Assembly: GCA_902785925.1 (NCBI GenBank)
Contig: CADAAI010000002.1
Coordinates: 1 to 64,000, forward strand
Reading direction: 5' to 3'
From: an uncultured Bacteroidales bacterium
GTDB taxonomy: Bacteria; Bacteroidota; Bacteroidia; Bacteroidales; Muribaculaceae
DNA: 64,000 nucleotides
Part shown: positions 45,449-53,875 of the stretch, piece by piece
How positions within the stretch are numbered: position 1 is the stretch's first letter
Layout: every line of letters starts with the position of its first letter
Translations under genes and position numbers: made by a program
The notes under the pieces: generated by a model
What the model was told of the DNA's origin: nothing
Databases searched by the model: none
What the model saw: only the letters and a program-made list of their open reading frames with translations

Positions 45449-47734
45449 ATGAAACTATTAAAATCGACTGTTATGGCTTCGGTAGCAGCATTCATGGCAC
45501 TGACTGCCTGCAACTCGGCAACCAATGGTGGCGGAGAAGCTGCTGGTTCACAAGCCATTGAAATCAAAGACGGGAAATTCACTCCCGAAGTTATGTTGTC
45601 ACTCGGCCGCGTGAGTGACCCCCAAGTATCGCCCGACGGCACCCGTGTGCTCTTTAGCGTAAATTATCAAGACGTTAAAGAAAACAAAGGCAACAACGAC
45701 TTGTGGCTTATGGACATCGACGGCAAAACACCTGCAGTAAACATCACTAACACTCCAGGTAGCGAGAGCAATGCTGTTTGGATCAATGAAGGAGCAATGA
45801 TTGCTTTCATGTATCGTGATCCATCCAAAGAGGATTCAAAACCTCAGGTGTGGGTAATGAAAGCCGACGGTAGTGGCCGTAAGCCCGTCAGCGAAATTGA
45901 GAACGGCATTGAGGGCTTTACTATTTCACCTGATGGCACTAAGATATTGCTCATCAGCACTGTTCAGTATGGCAAAACTCAGCCACTTGACAATTATCCC
46001 GACTTAGACAAGGCACAAGCACGTCTTATTGATGACTTGATGTATAAGCATTGGGATGAGTGGGTAACTGCTGTACCTCATCCCTTCATAGCAGACTTCA
46101 CAGGTAACGTTGTTAAAGATCCCAAAGACATTCTAGAAGGCACTCAATTTGAGTCTCCTATGCGCCCTTGGGGTGGTGTTGAGTCATTTGCCTGGACTGC
46201 AGACAGCAAGAAAATCGTCTATACCTGTCGTAAGAAGACTGGCAAAGACTATGCATTCTCGACCAATAGCGACTTATACCTCTATGACATAGCAAGTGGT
46301 AAGACCGAGAAAAACCTCACAGAAGGCATGATGGGCTATGATACAAACCCACGCATCTTCAAGGACAAGATGGCTTTCCTATCGATGGAGCATGATGGCT
46401 ATGAGGCAGACAAGAACCGTATTTTCGTTATGGACTTGAAGAGTGGAGAGAAGAAAGACCTTACCGAAAATTGGGATTATAGTGCTGATGACCTTGCTTG
46501 GTCGCCTGACGGCAAGTATATCTACTTCCTTGCTCCTTATCAGGGAACAATCCCTATGTTCCGTCTTAATGTTGAAACTCAACAAGTCGACACTGTTAAC
46601 CCAGGCATGAACGATTGGCATGACTATGCAGCCATAGTGCCATTGAAGGACGGCAAGGTTCTTACCCTTCGTCATAACTATGCAGAGCCAAATGAGATTT
46701 TCACACTCGAAATGGGCAAAGATCCTGTTAAGCTTACCAGCATTAACGATGAGTTGTTAAGCAAAGTGGACTCTATTGAGATGCGCAAAGAAATTGTGAA
46801 GACAACCGATGGCAAAGAAATGACAGTTTGGGTAGTATTGCCACCAAACTTCGATCCAAACAAGAAATATCCATCAATCTTCTTCTGTGAAGGTGGTCCT
46901 CAATCTCCAGTTAGCCAATTCTTCTCTTATCGCTGGAACTTCCGCTTGATGGCGAGTCAAGGATATGTTGTAATTGCACCTAACCGTCGTGGTCTGCCTG
47001 GTTTTGGTACTGAGTGGAATGCTCAAATCAGTGGCGATTATGGAGGCCAAAACATGAAGGACTACATGAGTGCAGCCACTTACATGAAACAACAGCCCTA
47101 CATTGATGGCGACAAGATGGGTGCTGTGGGCGCTAGCTATGGTGGATACTCAGTATATTGGCTTGCCGGCAACCATAATAATATGTTTGCATGCTTCCTT
47201 GCACATGCTGGAATCTTCAATCTCGAGGCACAATATCTCGAAACAGAGGAGTTGTGGTTCACTCAATGGGATCTTGGTGGTCCATGTTGGGAGAAAGACA
47301 ATGCTGTGGCTCAGAAGACTTATAGCCAAGCAAATCCTAAGAACTTTGTTCAGAATTGGAACACTCCTATCATGATTACTGCTGGCGAGCTTGATTACAG
47401 AATCGTCTTTACACAAGCTTGTCAAGCCTTTGATGCTGCACAGATTCGCGGAATTCCATCAAGAATGCTGCTCTTCCCCGAGGAGAACCACTGGATTCTT
47501 AAGCCACAGAACGCACTCATGTGGCATAGAGAATTCTTCCGCTGGCTCGACACATGGCTCAAGCCAGGTAGCGAAGCTGCTAAGGCTTATGTTGCTCAGC
47601 AAGATTCTATTGCAAAAGCAAGAGTTGAGAAGGCTTTTGGGGAGCCCACTCCAATGCCCAAAATGCAAGAGAACCTCAATATTACAAACCCAGATTTAAA
47701 GGCCTATTTCGACAAAGCAAAGGCTGCCAAATAG
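45449..47734 (+). CDS. S9 family prolyl oligopeptidase / dipeptidyl-peptidase, lipoprotein
   Basis: A 761-residue exported serine peptidase. The signal ends at the lipobox LTAC (residue 21 region). A beta-propeller fills residues 50-470 with repeated SPDG blades (ISPDGTKI, WSPDGKYIYF). The catalytic alpha/beta hydrolase domain shows GASYGGYS (nucleophile Ser), AGELDYRI (Asp) and EENHWI (His). The order resembles DPP5/acylaminoacyl-peptidase types that trim peptides in the periplasm of Bacteroidota. It stands alone between two strong terminators. Confidence 0.92.
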   Translation: MKLLKSTVMASVAAFMALTACNSATNGGGEAAGSQAIEIKDGKFTPEVMLSLGRVSDPQVSPDGTRVLFSVNYQDVKENKGNNDLWLMDIDGKTPAVNITNTPGSESNAVWINEGAMIAFMYRDPSKEDSKPQVWVMKADGSGRKPVSEIENGIEGFTISPDGTKILLISTVQYGKTQPLDNYPDLDKAQARLIDDLMYKHWDEWVTAVPHPFIADFTGNVVKDPKDILEGTQFESPMRPWGGVESFAWTADSKKIVYTCRKKTGKDYAFSTNSDLYLYDIASGKTEKNLTEGMMGYDTNPRIFKDKMAFLSMEHDGYEADKNRIFVMDLKSGEKKDLTENWDYSADDLAWSPDGKYIYFLAPYQGTIPMFRLNVETQQVDTVNPGMNDWHDYAAIVPLKDGKVLTLRHNYAEPNEIFTLEMGKDPVKLTSINDELLSKVDSIEMRKEIVKTTDGKEMTVWVVLPPNFDPNKKYPSIFFCEGGPQSPVSQFFSYRWNFRLMASQGYVVIAPNRRGLPGFGTEWNAQISGDYGGQNMKDYMSAATYMKQQPYIDGDKMGAVGASYGGYSVYWLAGNHNNMFACFLAHAGIFNLEAQYLETEELWFTQWDLGGPCWEKDNAVAQKTYSQANPKNFVQNWNTPIMITAGELDYRIVFTQACQAFDAAQIRGIPSRMLLFPEENHWILKPQNALMWHREFFRWLDTWLKPGSEAAKAYVAQQDSIAKARVEKAFGEPTPMPKMQENLNITNPDLKAYFDKAKAAK

Positions 47735-47784
47735 GAAGCCCCCAAGGAATAATAACTCTTAATTCTAGGGTAAAATGATTATTC

Positions 47785-47816
47785 GAGGTGCGTCATTATC
47801 TTATGACGCACCTCTT
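47785..47816 (+). terminator. S9 peptidase terminator
   Basis: GAGGTGCGTCAT (47785-47796) and ATGACGCACCTC (47803-47814) form a perfect 12-bp stem with a 6-base loop and a T-rich tail. Confidence 0.9.
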
Positions 47817-47964
47817 TTCTTGACGACATATCGCTTCTTAGAAATTCATTATAGACAATTCTCTTGAATCTTGACAAGTATTGATTTTAGTTACTTTTAC
47901 TCACCAAAACTATCTCTAAAGAAAAAAAGCGACCACTAATAACTGAAAAGTGAAAACTTTTCAC

Positions 47965-47972
47965 TACATTTG
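47965..47972 (+). promoter_or_regulatory. pheS promoter -7 element
   Basis: TACATTTG matches TAnnTTTG, 35 bases before the start codon; the -33 box is not clear. Confidence 0.5.
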
Positions 47973-48007
47973 CATGCTTTTTCAAGAACTTTACAACAAC
48001 GTTATAT

Positions 48008-49048
48008 ATGTTATTAGAGAAAATCGAAGCATTAAAGGCTCAAATCAAAGATTTGAAAGCCGACAATAGCGAGGCACTTGAGGCTCTTCGCATTAAATAC
48101 TTGAGCAAAAAAGGTGAGGTTACAGCTTTGTTCAACGAGTTCAGAAACGTACCTAATGATCAGAAACGCGAGTTTGGCCAGCGCCTAAATGAACTCAAGA
48201 CCCTTGCCACTGAAAAAATCAACTCATTGAAGGATGAATTTAAGGCTAAAGAAGCTGTTGCCAACAAAATAGATGTTACTCGCCCAGCGTTCCCTGAAGA
48301 AATAGGCACGCGTCATCCAATCTCTACAGTTCGTAAGGAGATAATTGATATTTTCTCAAGACTTGGCTTTACCCTAGCTGATGGTCCAGAAGTAGAGGAT
48401 GACCTTCATGTGTTCACTTCATTGAACTTCGCCGCAGACCATCCTGCCCGTGACATGCAGGACACATTCTTCATCAATGAAGACGAAAGTGGTGATGTGG
48501 CACGTAACATTGTGCTTCGCAGTCACACCAGCTCGGTTCAATCTCGCGTGATGAAGACCACTCAGCCCCCTATTCGCATCATATGCCCTGGACGAGTATA
48601 TCGCAATGAGGCAATCACTGCCCGCGCACACTGCTTCTTCCATCAGATTGAAGGACTTTATATAGACAAGAACGTATCGTTTGCTGACTTAAAGCAAGTG
48701 TTGTTGTACTTTGCAAAAGAGCTTTTCGGTCCTGACACAAAGATTCGCTTGCGTCCTAGCTATTTCCCATTTACCGAGCCAAGTGCCGAGATGGATGTTT
48801 CTTGCATGTTGTGTGGCGGTGAAGGATGTGGTTTCTGCAAGCACACCGGCTGGGTAGAGATTCTGGGTTGTGGAATGGTCGATCCTAACGTTCTTGAGTT
48901 GTGTGGCATAGACAGCTCGGTTTATACTGGTTATGCATTTGGTGTAGGTGTTGAACGCATCACTAACCTCAAATATATGGTTAAGGACTTGCGTATGTTC
49001 AGCGAGAATGATGTGAGATTCTTGCGTGAATTTGAGCACACCCATTAA
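48008..49048 (+). CDS. pheS: phenylalanine--tRNA ligase alpha subunit
   Basis: A 346-residue class II synthetase subunit. An N-terminal coiled coil (residues 1-85) binds tRNA. The catalytic core has HPISTVRKEI, HTSSVQSRVM (motif 2 area), CPGRVYRNEA, FTEPSAEMDVSC and GVGVERITNLKY (motif 3). A CxxC...CxxC-like segment (CMLCGGEGCGFCKHTGW) is standard in this subunit. pheT is not adjacent, as is common in Bacteroidota. A terminator follows at 49075-49101. Confidence 0.96.
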   Translation: MLLEKIEALKAQIKDLKADNSEALEALRIKYLSKKGEVTALFNEFRNVPNDQKREFGQRLNELKTLATEKINSLKDEFKAKEAVANKIDVTRPAFPEEIGTRHPISTVRKEIIDIFSRLGFTLADGPEVEDDLHVFTSLNFAADHPARDMQDTFFINEDESGDVARNIVLRSHTSSVQSRVMKTTQPPIRIICPGRVYRNEAITARAHCFFHQIEGLYIDKNVSFADLKQVLLYFAKELFGPDTKIRLRPSYFPFTEPSAEMDVSCMLCGGEGCGFCKHTGWVEILGCGMVDPNVLELCGIDSSVYTGYAFGVGVERITNLKYMVKDLRMFSENDVRFLREFEHTH

Positions 49049-49074
49049 TTCGAAATAAATAAGACTAAAATAAC

Positions 49075-49101
49075 AAGGGGAGTTGCTTAACAACTCCCCT
49101 T
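49075..49101 (+). terminator. pheS terminator
   Basis: AAGGGGAGTTG (49075-49085) pairs with CAACTCCCCTT (49091-49101) in an 11-bp stem with a 5-base loop. nth begins 16 bases later, so read-through may contribute to nth expression. Confidence 0.85.
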
Positions 49102-49116
49102 TGAACTAGAAAGCAC

Positions 49117-49749
49117 ATGACAATTAGCGAGCGTTACGTGGCGATTATAAATTATTTCAGGAAGGCCAATCCATCGCCCAGCACCGAATTGACATTCACC
49201 AATGCATTTGAGACGTTGGTGGCAGTCATCCTCTCGGCACAATGCACCGATAAGCGAGTGAACATGGTAACCCCAGCACTTTTCAAGGCCTACCCTACCG
49301 CTGAAGCTATGGCCGCAGCTACTCCTGATGACTTGTTACGCTTCATATCAAGTGTATCCTACCCCAACAGCAAAGCACGTCACCTGCAAGCAATGGCATC
49401 AATGCTAGTTGACGAGTTCAACAGTGAGGTTCCAAGCACTATGGATGAGTTGACTCGATTGCCTGGCGTTGGCCGCAAGACAGCCAATGTGATAATGGGT
49501 GTTGTGTTCCACAAGGCCGCTATTGCTGTTGACACCCATGTATTCAGGGTTTCGAACCGCACTGGTCTTGCCCATGGTAAAACGCCACTTGAGGTAGAAA
49601 AAACATTAACTCGCCACATTGCAGAAGCCGACCGCTATAATGCGCATCACTGGTTACTTCTTCATGGTCGTTACGTGTGCAAAGCTCTAAAACCTGACTG
49701 CCTGAATTGTGGCATAAAAGAATATTGCAAACAGTATAGCAAGAAATGA
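49117..49749 (+). CDS. nth: endonuclease III
   Basis: A 210-residue DNA glycosylase/AP lyase removing oxidised pyrimidines. The helix-hairpin-helix LPGVGRKTANVI carries the catalytic Lys, AVDTHVFRVSNR the catalytic Asp, and the C-terminus the 4Fe-4S ligands (Cys-x6-Cys-x2-Cys-x5-Cys around CKALKPDCLNCGIKEYC). The stop overlaps the next start by four bases, so nth is coupled to a gene whose C-terminal half is another DNA-repair enzyme. Confidence 0.95.
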   Translation: MTISERYVAIINYFRKANPSPSTELTFTNAFETLVAVILSAQCTDKRVNMVTPALFKAYPTAEAMAAATPDDLLRFISSVSYPNSKARHLQAMASMLVDEFNSEVPSTMDELTRLPGVGRKTANVIMGVVFHKAAIAVDTHVFRVSNRTGLAHGKTPLEVEKTLTRHIAEADRYNAHHWLLLHGRYVCKALKPDCLNCGIKEYCKQYSKK

Positions 49750-51671
49750 ACACCAACGAAGATAACATATTAGAACATCTGTCTCATCCAGTTTTTAAGC
49801 TTGTGGGTAAGGTAGCTGATGAAATGCAACGCGAATGCTATGTGGTTGGTGGCTACGTTCGTGACCTCTTTCTCGAACGCAAATCAAAGGATATAGATTT
49901 CGTTACAGTGGGTAGCGGTATAGAGGTTGCTAAAGGTGTAGCACAAAGAATAGGCCGTGATAAATCGCATTTATCGGTGTTCAAGACCTATGGTACTGCT
50001 CAGGTTAAAGCTATGGACATGGAACTTGAGTTTGTGGGAGCTCGTCGCGAGTCTTACATGCGCAGTAGCCGAAACCCCATAGTAGAGGATGGTACCCTTC
50101 ATGATGACCAGTTACGCCGTGACTTTACTATAAATGCAATGGCTATATGTGTTAATCACGACAACTGGGGCAAGGTGCTCGACCCATTTAATGGACTTGA
50201 GGACATGAAACAGCGCTTGATTCGCACTCCTCGCAATCCTGATATAACCTTCAGCGATGACCCACTGCGCATGATGCGTGCAGTGAGGTTTGCCACACAA
50301 CTAGGTTTTGAAATCGAGCAAAGAACGTTTGCTGCCATCAAGCGCAATGCTAATCGCATTAAGATAATCACTCGTGAACGTATTGCCGACGAGTTGATGA
50401 AAATCATGCGGTCACCAGTGCCATCAAAAGGTTTCTTCTTGCTTGACAAAAGTGGTTTGCTGCCACTTATATGTCCAGAATTGTCTCAGCTAAAAGGTGT
50501 TGAGACTATTAACGGTCGAGGCCATAAAGATAACTTCTTGCATACTATGCAGGTGCTTGACAATGTGGCTGCAAATAGCGATAATGAGTGGTTGCGCTGG
50601 GCAGCACTATTCCACGACATAGGCAAACCAGTGACAAAACATTGGGACGATAAGCAAGGCTGGACATTCCACAACCACAATTTTGTGGGTGAGAAAATGG
50701 TACCTCGCATCTTTGCCAAGATGCGCCTCCCCCTGAATGAGCATATGAAATATGTGAAAAAGCTTGTGGGATTACATATGCGCCCTATTGCCTTGGTAGA
50801 AGAAGAAGTTACCGACTCGGCTGTGCGCCGCATGATCTTTGAAGCAGGAGATGACGTCGATGACCTGATGATACTGTGCCGGGCAGATATCACCAGCAAG
50901 AATCAAGAAAAGGTCAAGCGCTTCCGTGAGAATTATGAGCTTGTAAAGCAAAAGATTATCGACATTGAGGAAAAGGACAGAGTAAGAAATTTTCAACCTC
51001 CTATTGACGGCAAGGAGATTATGGACACCTTCGGTCTTGAACCATCACGTCCTGTGGGTGATATAAAAGACTCAATCAAGGATGCTATTCTCGATGGTGT
51101 GATAAGTAACGATTATACACAAGCCTATCGTTTCATGATGGATAAAGCTCAAGAAATGGGGATTGATCCAATGAATAAGTGCACACTTAATTTTGTCATA
51201 ATTGAATCGGTGTTGGGCGAGTTGTCAATTGCAGCTAGTTCTAGTGGCATCGTTTCCATAGACTTTGGAAAAAGGGACTATTTATTACTGGCAAAAAAGC
51301 TGGGTCTAGAACTTAGCAATACCACTACCCCATTGCTTGAGAACTGTATTCTACAACTCAATGAATACTTTGTTGGCAAGCGTCAAGAATTCTCTCTTCC
51401 ACTTCATCTTGTTGGAACCGAATTCCAACAAAAAGTATGGAATGCTATGCAGACCATTCCTTACGGCGCAACAATAAGCTATAAGGATGAGGCCAAAAGA
51501 GTTGGAAATGTAAAGGCTGTGAGAGCTGTTGCCCAAGCTAATGGCGCCAATCCAATTCCGATTATAATTCCATGCCACCGTGTAATTAATGCTGACGGCA
51601 CAATAGGTGGCTACTCGAGCGGTATTGAAAAGAAACGATACTTGCTTGATTTGGAACACGAACACCATTAA
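49746..51671 (+). CDS. fusion: tRNA CCA nucleotidyltransferase (HD domain) + O6-methylguanine-DNA methyltransferase
   Basis: A 641-residue two-enzyme fusion. Residues 1-475 are a CCA-adding enzyme: GGYVRDLF and KDIDFV in the nucleotidyltransferase head, RRDFTINAM, RRIMFEAGD-like RRMIFEAGD, and an HD domain with LFHDIGKP. Residues about 483-641 are a complete alkyl-transfer repair protein: VLGELSIAASS, GTEFQQKVWNAMQTIPYGATISY, and IPCHRVINADGTIGGYSSG with the acceptor Cys610. Each half has its normal length. The frame runs through without a stop at the junction near 51190. The head repairs or completes tRNA 3' ends; the tail removes methyl groups from guanine. It is coupled to nth. Confidence 0.92.
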   Translation: MNTNEDNILEHLSHPVFKLVGKVADEMQRECYVVGGYVRDLFLERKSKDIDFVTVGSGIEVAKGVAQRIGRDKSHLSVFKTYGTAQVKAMDMELEFVGARRESYMRSSRNPIVEDGTLHDDQLRRDFTINAMAICVNHDNWGKVLDPFNGLEDMKQRLIRTPRNPDITFSDDPLRMMRAVRFATQLGFEIEQRTFAAIKRNANRIKIITRERIADELMKIMRSPVPSKGFFLLDKSGLLPLICPELSQLKGVETINGRGHKDNFLHTMQVLDNVAANSDNEWLRWAALFHDIGKPVTKHWDDKQGWTFHNHNFVGEKMVPRIFAKMRLPLNEHMKYVKKLVGLHMRPIALVEEEVTDSAVRRMIFEAGDDVDDLMILCRADITSKNQEKVKRFRENYELVKQKIIDIEEKDRVRNFQPPIDGKEIMDTFGLEPSRPVGDIKDSIKDAILDGVISNDYTQAYRFMMDKAQEMGIDPMNKCTLNFVIIESVLGELSIAASSSGIVSIDFGKRDYLLLAKKLGLELSNTTTPLLENCILQLNEYFVGKRQEFSLPLHLVGTEFQQKVWNAMQTIPYGATISYKDEAKRVGNVKAVRAVAQANGANPIPIIIPCHRVINADGTIGGYSSGIEKKRYLLDLEHEHH

Positions 51672-51675
51672 AAAT

Positions 51676-51712
51676 AACATCCAGAAGCAAATGCTACTGG
51701 ATGTTGTTTTTT
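51676..51712. terminator. terminator after the CCA/MGMT fusion gene
   Basis: AACATCCAG (51676-51684) pairs with CTGGATGTT (51697-51705), with an inner AGC/GCT stem, then a T-run to 51712 that abuts the stop of the convergent repeat-protein gene. Confidence 0.85.
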
Positions 51713-52169
51713 ACATTATAGTTAGAAGAACTGGTATTGGAATTCTACCAGAAATGGTGAAGACAATGTCGCTGGTATAGGTGCTTCGACCTCGGTAGAT
51801 GTGCTTGCCAATGACTGTGTTCATTATATCGCTACTATAAGTGCTGCGACCGTCATAAACATATTTTCCATCCCATGTGGCAATGATGTCGCTACTATAA
51901 CTGCTTCGGCCTTGATAGAGATACTGTCCATCCCATGTACCGAGAATGTCGCTGCTGTAGGTGCTGCGGCCAGCATAGAGATACTTTCCATCGTAAGTGA
52001 GGAGAATATCGCTACTATAGGTGCTGTTGCCCTTGTAGAGGTATCGTCCATCCCATGTTGCGATAATATCACTGGTGTAGGTGCTATTGCCTCGATAAAG
52101 GTGAGACACAGCATGCGCATGAATAGAAATGACAATTATCGCGATTAATAGAAACAATGTCTTTTTCAT
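51711..52169 (-). CDS. secreted 20-residue-repeat protein (beta-flower-like)
   Basis: A 152-residue protein with a signal peptide (residues 1-20, ...IHAHA). The mature part is six near-identical 20-residue repeats of the form YxGxSTYSSDIxxTWDGxYL, matching 60-bp DNA repeats in the gene. Small Bacteroidota proteins with this repeat are described as 4- or 5-fold beta-flower proteins; that link is from memory and tentative. No function is known. It is next to a GtrA-like gene, nine bases away. Confidence 0.75.
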   Translation of the reverse strand: MKKTLFLLIAIIVISIHAHAVSHLYRGNSTYTSDIIATWDGRYLYKGNSTYSSDILLTYDGKYLYAGRSTYSSDILGTWDGQYLYQGRSSYSSDIIATWDGKYVYDGRSTYSSDIMNTVIGKHIYRGRSTYTSDIVFTISGRIPIPVLLTIM

Positions 52170-52178
52170 AACTGTAAA

Positions 52179-52661
52179 TTATTGGACTGCCTCAGTGTCC
52201 TGAGCAACTTCTTCTTTTTGCTTGAAAGTCACAGTGCGGTTGTAAACATAGTTGGCAATGGTATATACTACCATCGATATTACCATTACAATATTCTGGC
52301 CGGCTTTTTCCATTGGGAGGAAAGGTATGGTGTCGACAGGCAGGTTCTTCCATCCAAATCCCTCGAGCAATAGCAGGCTAACTCCACCTTGTAGAATCCA
52401 GCAAACGATAAAACCACAACCAAAGAGTAGTGCTTCACGCTTGAAGTTCTTCTTGGTCTTGAATACCCAGTTTCGATTCCAAATGAAACTGTTTATCACA
52501 CCGAGGACATAACCGATGATATTGGCTGGTCCATAAGGTACTTTTAGCCACGTGTTGAGGAGGTAAAAAGAGATAGCTGTGATGAGCGTGTTCATCACAC
52601 CAATTACTCCATATTTAAACAATTGAACTATTGTTTTCTTGGCTTCGTTCTTGGTTATCAT
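52179..52661 (-). CDS. GtrA family membrane protein
   Basis: A 160-residue protein with four hydrophobic segments. FKYGVIGVMNTLITAISFYLL and VLGVINSFIWNRNWVF are the GtrA hallmarks. Family members flip or handle lipid-linked sugars for surface glycan modification. No glycosyltransferase adjoins. It is followed closely by the repeat protein and preceded by a HAD phosphatase (17-base gap). Confidence 0.87.
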   Translation of the reverse strand: MITKNEAKKTIVQLFKYGVIGVMNTLITAISFYLLNTWLKVPYGPANIIGYVLGVINSFIWNRNWVFKTKKNFKREALLFGCGFIVCWILQGGVSLLLLEGFGWKNLPVDTIPFLPMEKAGQNIVMVISMVVYTIANYVYNRTVTFKQKEEVAQDTEAVQ

Positions 52662-52678
52662 AATGGAAATGTATTTAT

Positions 52679-53335
52679 CTATTGTATTGTATTCTTATCT
52701 AGAAAGTTTCTAGTGAAATCTTCAATTGTAGCAAACTTCCAATCGGCACCATTGCATTGCCCAAATCCCCAAGAAGCATAAACAAATGGCAAACCCGCAG
52801 CATGGCATTGGTCGCAGTCGGCCTGAGTGTCACCCACATAAGTTGGACATTTGAGCGAATACTCTTGTGCCATAAAACGCAAGTTCTCGCTCTTTTCAAA
52901 AGGACGTTCTCCTTGTGTTAGTATTCCATCAAAGAGATGAGCTGTGCCAGTAAAATTCACAAAGTTCAAAAGCCCCTTACTTGAGCAATTGCTAAGCATA
53001 AAAAGGCGATAATTACCATGTAGCTTCTCAAGACATTCTTTCACTGATGGATAAAGGACACCACCAAGTGAAGGCATCATAGCAACCTCATTCTCACCAA
53101 GCATTTTAAGGAACTGAACTTTGTCGACATTCCTGTTGTCACCGAGAAGATGTATCATTATGTCTTCAATGCTCATTCCCATAAACTTCTCTAAATCGGC
53201 ACCATTAAAATCGGCTTTAATGCCAAATTCCTTGCAAGTAACATTCCAGATCTTGGCATAAGACTCAGTTGCATTCCACAGAGTGCCGTCCATGTCAAAA
53301 ATTATAGAATCGATATTTGCAATGGAGTAGTTCAT
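52679..53335 (-). CDS. HAD family hydrolase (phosphoglycolate phosphatase-like)
   Basis: A 218-residue haloacid dehalogenase-type phosphatase. Motif I FDMDGTLWN (nucleophile Asp), motif II MLSNCS, motif III Lys in the GERPFEKSEN segment, and motif IV VGDTQADCD are present, with a helical cap in between. The substrate is unknown. It lies 12 bases after gldH and 17 before the GtrA gene. Confidence 0.86.
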   Translation of the reverse strand: MNYSIANIDSIIFDMDGTLWNATESYAKIWNVTCKEFGIKADFNGADLEKFMGMSIEDIMIHLLGDNRNVDKVQFLKMLGENEVAMMPSLGGVLYPSVKECLEKLHGNYRLFMLSNCSSKGLLNFVNFTGTAHLFDGILTQGERPFEKSENLRFMAQEYSLKCPTYVGDTQADCDQCHAAGLPFVYASWGFGQCNGADWKFATIEDFTRNFLDKNTIQ

Positions 53336-53347
53336 GATAGAGGCAAA

Positions 53348-53875
53348 TTATTTGCTTGGAGTCACAATCACTCCGATGTCAATAACATTTTTAACCACAT
53401 CGCAGTTGTTCATCGCCTGCCACACCACTATAGAACACACCTGTGATGGCGTTACTCCCTGAGCGATCACAATACTTGACTGATAGATGGCTCCAAATCC
53501 AGAGCCTTTCCAGTTGCCATATCCATCGCTCAGTTCAAAATCGATATTGCTTCGATTCACGTTCTTCACACTATCGATGAGATCGACTGCAAGACTTAGA
53601 TTGCTATATTGATAATCGTTGTTGTGACGAACAGCAAGAGCGATATCGTAGGTAAGCGATGAGTCGGCATACTCTGGAGTGAACTTTATTGACATCTCTT
53701 TGTTCCAGCCATCGTCGGGAAGAGTTTTAAAATGCGCCATTGAATCTTGCCCAAACGAACAACCGTTTAGGCAAGACAAGGCACATAATAGTATTGTCAC
53801 AATCGCAATGACATGCCGATGCAATATTAATTTTACGTTACTTGTCACTGTTACTTGATTGTTGAGATTTTTCAC
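53348..53875 (-). CDS. gldH: gliding motility-type lipoprotein GldH
   Basis: A 175-residue lipoprotein of the GldH family, first defined in gliding Flavobacterium and widely kept in non-gliding Bacteroidota. The lipobox is LNGC near residue 39, after an unusually long n-region. The body has DGWNKEMSIKF, LAVRHNNDYQYSNL and GSGFGAIYQSS, which fit the family. The ATG at 53875 overlaps the end of ricT by 38 bases; a TTG at 53821 is a possible shorter start. Together with ricT it is a conserved pair. Confidence 0.82.
   Translation of the reverse strand: MKNLNNQVTVTSNVKLILHRHVIAIVTILLCALSCLNGCSFGQDSMAHFKTLPDDGWNKEMSIKFTPEYADSSLTYDIALAVRHNNDYQYSNLSLAVDLIDSVKNVNRSNIDFELSDGYGNWKGSGFGAIYQSSIVIAQGVTPSQVCSIVVWQAMNNCDVVKNVIDIGVIVTPSK

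Noticed and set aside
53838-53875. 38-base gldH/ricT overlap as a frameshift or annotation error
   Set aside because: Both frames are intact with family-typical ends; a TTG start at 53821 would remove the overlap, so no anomaly is needed.
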